From: Caulobacteraceae bacterium
GTDB taxonomy: Bacteria > Pseudomonadota > Alphaproteobacteria > Caulobacterales > Caulobacteraceae
Direction: 5' to 3'
Assembly (NCBI GenBank): GCA_028291305.1
Contig: JAQGII010000342.1
Location: 1-5,143 of the forward strand
Length of the DNA: 5,143 nucleotides
Shown: positions 1-5,121 of the stretch, piece by piece
Layout of the letters: every line of letters begins with the position of its first letter
Position numbering within the stretch: the stretch's first letter is position 1
Program-made: the position numbers and the translations under genes
The notes under the pieces: generated by a model
Seen by the model: only the letters and a program-made list of their open reading frames with translations
Database searches by the model: none
Told to the model about the DNA's origin: nothing

Positions 1-52
1 AGCCCTGATCGGCCAGGCGCTGTTCTTCCACGAACCCCGAGAGCAGAGGTAG
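1..52 (+). CDS. 3' end of an unidentified upstream gene (partial)
   Basis: Reading from base 2, 16 codons run open to a TAG at 50-52 and encode ALIGQALFFHEPREQR. This frame was chosen because 14 of its 16 third codon positions are G or C, as in the neighbouring real genes; the competing plus-strand frame, open to 94-96, has only about half. The piece is too short to name a family. It lies 74 nt upstream of the DUF883-type gene on the same strand, but the promoter-like sequence between them suggests separate transcription. An alternative is a minus-strand gene starting at a GTG at 29-31 (reading VEEQRLADQG), whose third positions are less GC-rich. Confidence 0.4.
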   Translation, partial: ALIGQALFFHEPREQR

Positions 53-61
53 GCGCGTGGA

Positions 62-86
62 GGAACCGGCATCAGGCTCAGCGGTT
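62..86 (+). promoter_or_regulatory. Candidate EcfG (SigT-type) general stress promoter
   Basis: GGAAC at 62-66 and GGTT at 83-86 are separated by exactly 16 nt. The known alphaproteobacterial EcfG consensus is GGAAC-N16/17-CGTT, so 8 of 9 specified bases match, with a perfect -35 element and correct spacing. Transcription would start near 92-95, giving a leader of about 32-35 nt before the ATG at 127. The downstream gene is a DUF883-type protein, a class often found among general stress genes, which supports the call. It is a pattern match only; the single deviation is G instead of C in the -10 element. Confidence 0.5.
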
Positions 87-99
87 AGCTAGCTGACCG
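82..99. repeat. 18-bp imperfect palindrome over the stress promoter -10
   Basis: CGGTTAGCT/AGCTGACCG is self-complementary at 8 of 9 pairs, with one T/G pair at 86/95 that would still pair as U-G in RNA. Its left arm contains the putative -10 element (GGTT, 83-86), and its centre (TAGCTAGC) falls about where transcription would begin. It could be an operator or only a coincidental inverted repeat. No T tract follows, so it is unlikely to be a terminator for the upstream gene. Confidence 0.35.
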
Positions 100-113
100 A
101 TTTCCATGCCCGC

Positions 114-119
114 AAGGAG
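114..119 (+). promoter_or_regulatory. Ribosome binding site of the DUF883-type gene
   Basis: AAGGAG lies 7 nt before the ATG at 127. It decides the start: the in-frame ATG at 106 lies upstream of this site and has no comparable purine-rich sequence before it. Confidence 0.75.
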
Positions 120-126
120 CAGACCC

Positions 127-576
127 ATGACCGACGCGACCCCCGATCCCTTGGAACCCGTCCGCCGCGCCAAGCGCGCGACCCGTTCCGCCGCCCGCAC
201 CGCCCAATCGACCGCCGCCAAGGTGGCCGGGGACGCCAAGGCGACCGCCGACACCGTCGCCGCCGAGGCCAAGAGCTTCGGCCGCCGCAGCGCCCGCACG
301 GTCAAGGCCGGCGCCGGCCGCATGTCCAAGGACGCCAAGGTGGTGAAGAGCGCCGCCGAGGACAGCGCCCAACAGGCGCAGGACCGCCTTCGCACGTCGC
401 TGGAAGCGATCCAGAGGAGCTCAGAGGAGATGAGCCGCTGGGCCGGCGCCCGCGCGGTGGAAGCCAGGGACCAGGCCAGCCAGCTGGTCCAGGAGCGGCC
501 GCTGGGCGCGGTCGGGGCGATCTTCGCGATCGGCGCGCTGCTGGGCGTCGTGGCCGGGATCGCCCTGCGCAACTGA
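127..576 (+). CDS. DUF883/ElaB/YqjD-family membrane-anchored protein
   Basis: A 149-residue protein with the layout of the DUF883 (ElaB/YqjD) family. Residues 10-120 form a long Ala/Lys/Arg/Glu-rich, probably helical or coiled-coil soluble region. A conserved ERP motif (123-125) then leads into one C-terminal membrane segment (about 126-147) with glycine-spaced GALLGVVAG, ending in a short basic LRN tail. E. coli YqjD and ElaB anchor to the inner membrane by this C-terminal helix and bind ribosomes in stationary phase; a similar role here is inference from the family. The basic N-terminal half (many Arg/Lys, repeated Ala-Lys-like units) would suit contact with RNA, ribosomes or DNA. The start is fixed by AAGGAG 7 nt upstream. 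An EcfG-type promoter at 62-86 suggests induction by general stress. It converges on the receiver gene with 8 nt between stops. Family call good; function uncertain. Confidence 0.85.
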   Translation: MTDATPDPLEPVRRAKRATRSAARTAQSTAAKVAGDAKATADTVAAEAKSFGRRSARTVKAGAGRMSKDAKVVKSAAEDSAQQAQDRLRTSLEAIQRSSEEMSRWAGARAVEARDQASQLVQERPLGAVGAIFAIGALLGVVAGIALRN

Positions 577-584
577 CCCGCAGG

Positions 585-971
585 TCAGGCCGTCGTCAGG
601 CCGAGCGAAGCGACGGCCGAGCGCAGGTCCCGCTCGGTGTAGGGCTTGGCCAGGACCCGCACAGCCTCGTCGTCCGAGAAGCGCCGGCTCAGTTCGACGG
701 GGTCGTAGCCCGTGGCCAGCACGATCGACAGCCCGGGCGCGATGACGCGCGCCTGCGCCGCCAGTTCGTCGCCGCGCATGTCCGGCAACCCGACGTCGAT
801 CACCGCCAGCCGGGTATCCGGTCGGGCGGTCAGCGCCGCCAGGGCGTCGCCGCCGTTCAGCACGCAGATGGGCTGATATCCAAGCGCGGACAGGAAGTCT
901 TCCGCGATCATCGCAACCAGGGTCTCGTCTTCGACGAGCAACGCCGTGCGCCGACCCAATTCCTCAGCCAC
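585..971 (-). CDS. Single-domain response regulator (CheY-like receiver)
   Basis: A 128-residue protein that is almost entirely one receiver domain with no output domain. The phosphorylation site is intact: acidic pair E14-D15 (LLVEDE), phosphoacceptor D59 (VIDVGLPDMRG), switch threonine T87 (LATGYD) and lysine K109 (LAKPYT). Such free-standing receivers act by protein contact or as phosphate shuttles or sinks for histidine kinases. The LATGY and AKPY segments recall receivers associated with HWE/HisKA_2 kinases in alphaproteobacteria, but no kinase is in the window, so partner and output are unknown. I chose the GTG at 971 because AAAGG lies 7 nt before it; a TTG at 995 would add eight residues (leader MYRFKGSP) but has a poorer site. 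It follows cysNC on the same strand after 83 nt, so it may be read through from that operon or have its own promoter. Its 3' end faces the DUF883-type gene. Confidence 0.88.
   Translation of the reverse strand: MAEELGRRTALLVEDETLVAMIAEDFLSALGYQPICVLNGGDALAALTARPDTRLAVIDVGLPDMRGDELAAQARVIAPGLSIVLATGYDPVELSRRFSDDEAVRVLAKPYTERDLRSAVASLGLTTA
588..618. terminator. Stem-loop at the convergent gene junction
   Basis: GGCCGTCG (588-595) and CGACGGCC (611-618) are exact reverse complements, giving an 8-bp GC-rich stem with a 15-nt loop. It begins 12 nt after the stop of the DUF883-type gene and overlaps the last codons of the receiver gene. No U tract follows on either strand, so this is not a classical intrinsic terminator. 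It could slow polymerase or protect the 3' end of the plus-strand transcript, or arise from the coding sequence by chance. Confidence 0.3.
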
Positions 972-978
972 TGGCGAA

Positions 979-983
979 CCTTT
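979..983 (-). promoter_or_regulatory. Ribosome binding site deciding the receiver start
   Basis: On the minus strand AAAGG sits 7 nt before the GTG at 971. It lies inside the extended reading frame from the TTG at 995, so it favours the shorter protein. Confidence 0.5.
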
Positions 984-1054
984 GAACCTGTACAAAACTC
1001 GAACTACGGATCAGCTTAGGTCGGGTCCAGAGACCTTCGCCAGCGATTTCGCTC

Positions 1055-2947
1055 CTATATAGTCCCTCGGCGGATCAGATCGTCGACTACCCGACGCGCG
1101 GACGCAGAAGCTTCCGTATTGGCCGTTTCCAGCACCAGTTCGGCGATTTCAGGGCGTTCGTAAGGCGACGACACGCCGGTGAAGTTGGCGATCTCGCCTT
1201 TCAGGGCCTTGGCGTAGAGGCCTTTGGGGTCGCGGGCGATGCAGTCGTCGATGGGCGTGTCGACGAACACCTCGATGAACTCGCCCTCGGCGAACAGCTC
1301 GCGCGCCATCCGTCGTTCCGCCTTGAACGGCGAGATGAAGGAGCACAGCACCACCACCCCGGCTTCGACGAACAGCTTGGCCACCTCGCCCACCCGGCGC
1401 ACATTCTCGACCCGGTCGGCGTCCGAGAAGCCCAGGTCGCGGTTCAGGCCATGGCGCACGTTGTCGCCGTCGAGCAGGAAGGTGCGCACGCCGCGGTCGT
1501 GCAGCTCGCGCTCCACCAGGTTGGCGATGGTCGACTTGCCCGAGCCCGACAGGCCGGTGAACCACAGCCCCGCCGGCTTGTGCCCGTTGAGCGTCTCGCG
1601 CTCCTCGCGGCCGACCAGCAGCGACTGGCGATGGATGTTGGCCGCCCGGCGCAGGCCGAAGCTGACCATGCCCGCGCCGACCGTGGCGTTGGTGTAGCGG
1701 TCGATCAGGATGAAGGCCCCGGTTTCCCGGTTGTCGTTGTACGGGTCGAAGGCGATCGGGGTGGAGGTCGAGAAGTTGCAGAAGCCGATCTCGTTGAGCG
1801 CCAGGGTGCGCCCGGCCAGATGCTCCAGGGTGTCGACGTCGATCTTGTGCTTCAGCGCCGTGACCTTCACCGGGCTGTACTGGGTACCGATCCGCATCAG
1901 GTAGGAGCGGCCGGGCAGCAGGGGCTCGTCGGTCATCCACAGCAGGTGGGCGGCGAACTGGTCGGCCACCTCGGGGCGGGCGGCGGGCGGGACCAGCAGG
2001 TCGCCGCGGGCGACGTCGACCTCGTCCTTCAGGGTCAGGGTCACGGCGTCGCCGGCGCGGGCCTCGGCCAGGTCGCCGTCATAGGTGACGATGCGCTCGA
2101 TGGCGGTCTCGCGGCCAGACGCGGCCACCACCACCTTGTCGCCGGGACGCACCACGCCGGAGGCGATGGTGCCGGAGAAGCCGCGGAAATCCAGGTTCGG
2201 CCGGTTGACCCACTGCACCGGGAAGCGGAACGGCTTGGCCGCCGCCGTCGACTCCACGTCGATGACCTCCAGGTGCTGGATCAGCGTCGGGCCGGTGAAC
2301 CAGGGCAGCTTGTCCGAGCGGGTATAGACGTTGTCGCCGAAGCGGGCGGACATCGGAATCGGGGTGATCGTCTCGAAGCCCAGGGTCCGGGCGAAGGCCA
2401 TGTAGTCGGCCACGATGCGGTCGAACACCGCCTGGTCGTAGTCGGCCAGGTCGATCTTGTTGACCGCCAGCACCAGGTGCTTCACGCCCAGCAGCGAGCA
2501 GATGTAGCTGTGGCGGCGGGTCTGGGTGAGCACGCCCTTGCGCGCGTCGATCAGGATCACGGCCAGGTCGGCGTTGGAGGCGCCGGTGGCCATGTTGCGC
2601 GTGTACTGCTCGTGCCCGGGGGTGTCGGCGACGATGAACGAGCGGTTGGGCGTGGTGAAGAAGCGGTAGGCGACATCGATGGTGATGCCCTGCTGCCGTT
2701 CCGCCTCCAGGCCGTCGACCAGCAGGGCCAGGTCGATGTCGTCGCCGGTGGTGCCGTGGCGCTTGGAGTCGCGCTCCAGCGAGGCCAGCTGGTCCTCGAA
2801 GATCAGCTTGGAGTCGTAGAGCAGGCGGCCGATCAGGGTCGACTTGCCGTCGTCCACCGAGCCGCAGGTGAGGAAGCGCAGCAGGCCTCGGCCGTTACCG
2901 GTCTCCACGGCGGCGGCGGGGGCCGTTTGAACAAGCGTCTCGCTCAT
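1055..2947 (-). CDS. cysNC: Bifunctional sulfate adenylyltransferase large subunit / APS kinase (CysN-CysC fusion)
   Basis: A 630-residue cytoplasmic fusion enzyme, full length at both ends. Residues 22-440 are CysN, the GTPase subunit of ATP sulfurylase, with all translation-GTPase motifs: P-loop GSVDDGKS (29-36), QQGITID switch (85-91), DTPGH (108-112), NKID (163-166) and SAR (200-202). Beta-barrel domains follow to about 440. Residues about 455-630 are CysC, APS kinase: P-loop GLSGSGKS (465-472), [10 protein letters not shown] (493-502), FISPFK with the active-site serine S539 (equivalent to E. coli CysC Ser109), DPKGLY (573-578) and [10 protein letters not shown] (588-597). With CysD, CysN makes APS from sulfate and ATP using GTP; CysC then makes PAPS. 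The ATG at 2947 shares its A with the cysD stop (TGATG), so translation is coupled; GAGGGG lies 8 nt upstream, at 2956-2961. Fused CysNC is common in alphaproteobacteria; rhizobial NodQ is a homologue, but nothing here suggests nodulation. No key residue is missing. Confidence 0.97.
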   Translation of the reverse strand: MSETLVQTAPAAAVETGNGRGLLRFLTCGSVDDGKSTLIGRLLYDSKLIFEDQLASLERDSKRHGTTGDDIDLALLVDGLEAERQQGITIDVAYRFFTTPNRSFIVADTPGHEQYTRNMATGASNADLAVILIDARKGVLTQTRRHSYICSLLGVKHLVLAVNKIDLADYDQAVFDRIVADYMAFARTLGFETITPIPMSARFGDNVYTRSDKLPWFTGPTLIQHLEVIDVESTAAAKPFRFPVQWVNRPNLDFRGFSGTIASGVVRPGDKVVVAASGRETAIERIVTYDGDLAEARAGDAVTLTLKDEVDVARGDLLVPPAARPEVADQFAAHLLWMTDEPLLPGRSYLMRIGTQYSPVKVTALKHKIDVDTLEHLAGRTLALNEIGFCNFSTSTPIAFDPYNDNRETGAFILIDRYTNATVGAGMVSFGLRRAANIHRQSLLVGREERETLNGHKPAGLWFTGLSGSGKSTIANLVERELHDRGVRTFLLDGDNVRHGLNRDLGFSDADRVENVRRVGEVAKLFVEAGVVVLCSFISPFKAERRMARELFAEGEFIEVFVDTPIDDCIARDPKGLYAKALKGEIANFTGVSSPYERPEIAELVLETANTEASASARRVVDDLIRRGTI

Positions 2948-3909
2948 CAGAAATACCCCTCGCGCTTCTTCTTCTCCATCGAGGCGGACTCGTCCACGTC
3001 GATCAGGCGGCCCTGGCGCTCGGAGGTGCGGCTGATCTTCATCTCGTCGATGATGTCGTCCAGCGTGGTCGCCTGGGACTCCACCGCCGCGCTCAGCGGG
3101 TAGCAGCCCAGTGACCGGAACCGCACCCACCGGGTCTCTTCGGTCTCGCCGGGCTCCAGCGGCATGCGGTTGTCGTCGCGCATGATCAGCATGCCGTTGC
3201 GGCGCACCACCGGCCGCTCGGCGGCCAGGTACAGGGGCACGATCGGGATGGCCTCGGCGCGGGTGTATTCCCAGATGTCGAGCTCGGTCCAGTTGGACAG
3301 GGGAAAGACGCGGATGGTTTCGCCCTTGGCGATCCGGGTGTTGTACAGCCGCCAGAGCTCGGGGCGCTGGTTGCGCGGGTCCCAGGTGTGGCCCTCGGAG
3401 CGGAACGAGAAGATGCGCTCCTTGGCCCGGCTCTTCTCCTCGTCGCGGCGCGCGCCGCCGAAGGCCGCGTCGAAGCCGTACTTGTCCAGCGCCTGCTTGA
3501 GGCCCTCGGTCTTCATCACCTGGGTGTGCAGCGACGAGCCGGAGGCGATCGGGTTGACGCCCTTGGCCAGACCCTCCTCGTTCACATGGATCAGCAGATC
3601 GACGCCGTAGCGCTCCACGATCGAATCGCGGTGGCGGATCATGTCCTGGAACTTCCAGGTCGTGTCGACGTGCAGCAGGGGGAAGGGCGGCTTGGACGGA
3701 TAGAAGGCCTTGACCGCCAGATGCAGCATCACGCCGGAGTCCTTGCCGATCGAATAGAGCATGACCGGGTTTTCGAAGGCGGCCGCGACCTCGCGGATGA
3801 TCTCGATGGACTCCGCCTCCAGCCGACGCAGGTGGGCCGACAGCGGCCGCTTGGCCAAGGGCCCGTGGCCCTGGGGCTCGAAGGAGGAGGTCGGGGTGTG
3901 GGCTGTCAT
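2947..3909 (-). CDS. cysD: Sulfate adenylyltransferase small subunit (CysD)
   Basis: A 320-residue PP-loop ATP pyrophosphatase-family protein, the catalytic adenylyl-transfer subunit of ATP sulfurylase (E. coli CysD has 302 residues). Visible motifs are the PP-loop SIGKDSGVM (53-61), LHVDTTWKF (79-87), the basic [15 protein letters not shown] (151-165), [15 protein letters not shown] in the middle, [14 protein letters not shown] toward the C-terminus and the family's KKKREGYF ending. It works as a complex with the CysN half of the downstream fusion, whose ATG overlaps its stop by one base. The first ~22 residues are variable, Pro/Ser-rich and carry no signal. I chose the ATG at 3909; the TTG at 3915 would add two residues and is better spaced from a weak GGTGA (7 nt), so the start is uncertain by two codons. 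It heads the operon, divergent from the Crp/Fnr-type gene across 324 nt. Confidence 0.96.
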   Translation of the reverse strand: MTAHTPTSSFEPQGHGPLAKRPLSAHLRRLEAESIEIIREVAAAFENPVMLYSIGKDSGVMLHLAVKAFYPSKPPFPLLHVDTTWKFQDMIRHRDSIVERYGVDLLIHVNEEGLAKGVNPIASGSSLHTQVMKTEGLKQALDKYGFDAAFGGARRDEEKSRAKERIFSFRSEGHTWDPRNQRPELWRLYNTRIAKGETIRVFPLSNWTELDIWEYTRAEAIPIVPLYLAAERPVVRRNGMLIMRDDNRMPLEPGETEETRWVRFRSLGCYPLSAAVESQATTLDDIIDEMKISRTSERQGRLIDVDESASMEKKKREGYF

Positions 3910-3927
3910 CTGCAAAGCAACGTCACC

Positions 3928-3940
3928 AGGAAAACAGGCG
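3928..3940 (+). repeat. 13-nt direct repeat, copy 1 (cysD leader)
   Basis: AGGAAAACAGGCG here is repeated exactly at 4222-4234. This copy lies 19-31 nt upstream of the cysD ATG, where it reads CGCCTGTTTTCCT on the cysD sense strand. It is not a ribosome binding site for any plus-strand gene because no start codon follows. A shared operator or RNA element is possible; its function is not known. Confidence 0.5.
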
Positions 3941-3987
3941 CAGGGGTTGCCCGCCGGTTCAAGATAGGGATCGGGCCCTCAGCCTTT

Positions 3988-3993
3988 ACAGGC
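3988..3993 (+). repeat. ACAGGC motif, second copy
   Basis: A short ACAGGC match, 54 nt from the first and in the same orientation, with little extended similarity (TTTACAGGCCCC). It counts only as part of the fourfold enrichment of this hexamer in the region. Confidence 0.25.
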
Positions 3994-4157
3994 CCCTAGC
4001 CGCGATCGCAGTGCATCTTATCTCGCCGGACCGATAGAGAACCTATTGCAGCCGAACCTGTCCAGGTCTTGCGCCGCGCTCCGCTTCCGGGACGGCGATC
4101 AAAGGAGGCGGGTGCGGCGCTCTGCGGCGGCGCGGCAAACACGCAAGTCCTCGTGAG

Positions 4158-4164
4158 AACAGGC
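4158..4164 (+). repeat. AACAGGC motif, third copy
   Basis: AGAACAGGCCG resembles the 13-nt repeat (AGGAAAACAGGCG), sharing AACAGGC exactly. It lies 69 nt before the corresponding position of the copy at the regulator start and directly precedes the nested palindrome at 4173-4194. Confidence 0.3.
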
Positions 4165-4172
4165 CGATTTTG

Positions 4173-4194
4173 CGATCCGGCGGATCGATCCGCC
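4173..4194. promoter_or_regulatory. Nested palindromes, candidate operator before the Crp/Fnr-type gene
   Basis: Two overlapping perfect inverted repeats share an arm. CGATCCG-G-CGGATCG spans 4173-4187, and the 16-bp GGCGGATC/GATCCGCC spans 4179-4194. Together they give three alternating half-sites of CGATCCG. The element ends 39 nt before the GTG start and covers the -35 position relative to the weak TATGGT at 4209-4214. This is the arrangement expected for binding of a dimeric regulator, possibly autoregulation by the gene product. It does not resemble the Crp (TGTGA-N6-TCACA) or Fnr (TTGAT-N4-ATCAA) boxes. Confidence 0.45.
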
Positions 4195-4219
4195 CCTTGG
4201 ACAGTTGCTATGGTCCCTT

Positions 4220-4224
4220 GGAGG
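4220..4224 (+). promoter_or_regulatory. Ribosome binding site deciding the regulator start
   Basis: GGAGG ends 9 nt before the GTG at 4234, in frame with the regulator. It rules out the longer readings of this frame (from 4069 or from the ATG at 4210), which lie upstream of it and would add residues unrelated to the cyclic-nucleotide-binding fold. Confidence 0.75.
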
Positions 4225-4234
4225 AAAACAGGCG
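4222..4234 (+). repeat. 13-nt direct repeat, copy 2 (regulator ribosome binding site and start)
   Basis: Exact second copy of AGGAAAACAGGCG, 294 nt from the first. It overlaps the Shine-Dalgarno sequence and the first base of the GTG start, so part of its sequence is constrained by translation. Anything binding it would affect translation or early transcription of the regulator. Confidence 0.5.
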
Positions 4235-4965
4235 TGCTAACGCGAACCAACAGGTTCCTGGCCGCACTCGGTGGCGATGTCGAGCTCATCCGTCCCCACC
4301 TTCGAGAGGTTGCGCTGCGCGCCGGACAGGTCCTTGCGGAGCCGGGCGATCCTGTGCGGTTCGTGTATTTCCTGCACGAGGGCCTGGTTTCCAAACTGGT
4401 CGTGTTCGAGGACGGGACGGAGATCGAATGCGCCCTGGTCGGCCGTGAAGGCGCCGTTGGCGCGACCTGCGCCATCGGCCTGAGCATCGCCGTCACCCGC
4501 GACGTCTGTCACCTGAACGCCCGCGCCGCGATCATCGACGCGACGGCGTTCCAGATGGCCGCCCGAAAATCCGAGCGCATCCACCAGGCGATCGACAGCT
4601 ATTCGGCCTGGAAGATGAGCTATGTGATCCGCAGCGGCGCCTGCAACGCCCGCCATTCCGTCGAGCAGCGTCTGTGCCGCTGGCTGCTGACCTGCTCGGA
4701 CGTGCTGGAACAGTCGGAGATCAACCTGTCGCAGGACGTGTTCGCCAAGATGCTGGGCGTGCAGCGGACCACGGTGAACCCCAGCCTCCAGCGCCTCAGG
4801 GAGGAGGGATTGATCGCCATCGGGCGGGGACGGGTCGTCCTCCAGGATCGCCGGGGCCTCAAGCAACGCGCCTGCGAATGCTATGCGGCCCTGCGCGCGG
4901 CGGAAGAAGACATGCTGCCCTGGGCCGGCGGACCACAGGACGCCGTGGTCGCGGACCGGCTCTAG
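4234..4965 (+). CDS. Crp/Fnr-family transcriptional regulator
   Basis: A 243-residue cytoplasmic DNA-binding protein. Residues about 5-110 form a cyclic-nucleotide-binding-like beta-roll (LRAGQVLAEPGDPVRFVYFLHEGLVSKLVV, split here as 28-34 and 35-57; VGREGAVGA 69-77). A long dimerisation helix follows (about 112-140), and a winged helix-turn-helix covers about 143-206 (SVEQRLCRWLL, LSQDVFAKMLGVQRTTV, GLIAIGRGRVVL). The RACECYAAL ending (212-220) is typical of a large alphaproteobacterial subgroup with uncharacterised effectors. There is no N-terminal Fnr-like cysteine cluster and no cAMP-binding Arg-Ser signature, so it is neither a true Fnr nor a cAMP-Crp. In the recognition helix the Glu and second Arg that contact TGA in Crp are replaced by T179 and P183. 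Start GTG is set by GGAGG. It is divergent from cysD and could regulate it or itself; no target is shown. Confidence 0.9.
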   Translation: MLTRTNRFLAALGGDVELIRPHLREVALRAGQVLAEPGDPVRFVYFLHEGLVSKLVVFEDGTEIECALVGREGAVGATCAIGLSIAVTRDVCHLNARAAIIDATAFQMAARKSERIHQAIDSYSAWKMSYVIRSGACNARHSVEQRLCRWLLTCSDVLEQSEINLSQDVFAKMLGVQRTTVNPSLQRLREEGLIAIGRGRVVLQDRRGLKQRACECYAALRAAEEDMLPWAGGPQDAVVADRL

Positions 4966-5060
4966 GGCGCTCACATACGCAGAATCCCAAAAACCGTCGT
5001 TCTGTCGGCCTCAAGACAGACGTTCGCGGGAGACACGGTAGGCTGTGCTCATTGGTCGCG

Positions 5061-5088
5061 GCCGGCGGGGGTTGATCCAGGCGCCGGC
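5061..5088. repeat. GC-rich inverted repeat downstream of the regulator
   Basis: GCCGGCG (5061-5067) and CGCCGGC (5082-5088) can form a 7-bp stem with a 14-nt loop, 95 nt after the regulator stop. No T tract follows, so it is a weak terminator candidate at best. The rest of 4966-5121 shows a smaller TCTGTC/GACAGA pair (5001-5006 and 5015-5020), one GANTC site (4982-4986) and no convincing promoter. Confidence 0.25.
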
Positions 5089-5121
5089 GCACGACTGCGG
5101 GGCTCGACAAGAAAGCAAGAC

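Larger units (their letters stand above)
3910..4233. promoter_or_regulatory. Divergent intergenic region between cysD and the Crp/Fnr-type gene
   Basis: These 324 nt must carry the promoters of both divergent genes. No convincing sigma-70 -35/-10 pair can be assigned in either direction; the best -10-like hexamer for the regulator is TATGGT at 4209-4214, with no matching -35. No EcfG-type GGAAC pair and no riboswitch fold that I recognise is present. What stands out are four ACAGGC motifs in the same orientation, an exact 13-nt direct repeat, a nested palindrome at 4173-4194, and a small ATAG-N5-CTAT dyad at 4034-4046, of the size some LysR-type regulators bind, about 125 nt before cysD. An isolated AAAGGAGG at 4101-4108 precedes a 14-codon frame of doubtful meaning. 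Confidence 0.6.

Noticed and set aside
78..572. Minus-strand frames opposite the DUF883-type gene
   Set aside because: Ala/Ser/Arg-rich antisense translations with no motif; the plus-strand frame has a ribosome binding site, promoter and family-typical membrane tail.
605..611. GCGAAGC mini-hairpin sequence in the loop of the junction stem
   Set aside because: Seven bases known to form a stable DNA mini-hairpin, but common by chance and within coding sequence.
994..1032. A weaker EcfG-like pair (GGACC, 15 nt, CGTA) upstream of the receiver gene
   Set aside because: Both elements deviate from consensus and the spacing is 15, outside the usual 16-17, so it is not reported as a promoter.
1024..1053. 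Two tiny hairpins after the cysNC stop (GGTC-TCTG-GACC and AGCG-AAAT-CGCT on the minus strand)
   Set aside because: Four-base-pair stems without a U tract; too weak to call a terminator.
1451..3103. A 550-codon plus-strand open frame opposite cysNC and the end of cysD
   Set aside because: It is antisense to two fully recognisable enzymes; the translation is a low-complexity Gly/Val/Asp/Gln/His-rich string typical of the complement of high-GC coding DNA, with no domain.
2948..3130. A 61-codon N-terminal extension of the cysNC frame
   Set aside because: It lies inside cysD in another frame, has no family similarity, and the ATG at 2947 has a good ribosome binding site and matches the usual CysN start.
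4002..4009. GCGATCGC 8-bp palindrome (identical to the cyanobacterial HIP1 core)
   Set aside because: Single occurrence in a GC-rich sequence; no repetition and no reason to see more than chance.
4237..4974. Minus-strand 245-codon frame opposite the Crp/Fnr-type gene
   Set aside because: Shadow of the regulator; no recognisable domain, whereas the plus-strand frame shows a complete beta-roll and helix-turn-helix.
4982..4986. GANTC (CcrM methylation) site after the regulator
   Set aside because: A single short site consistent with an alphaproteobacterium but not informative of cell-cycle control by itself.
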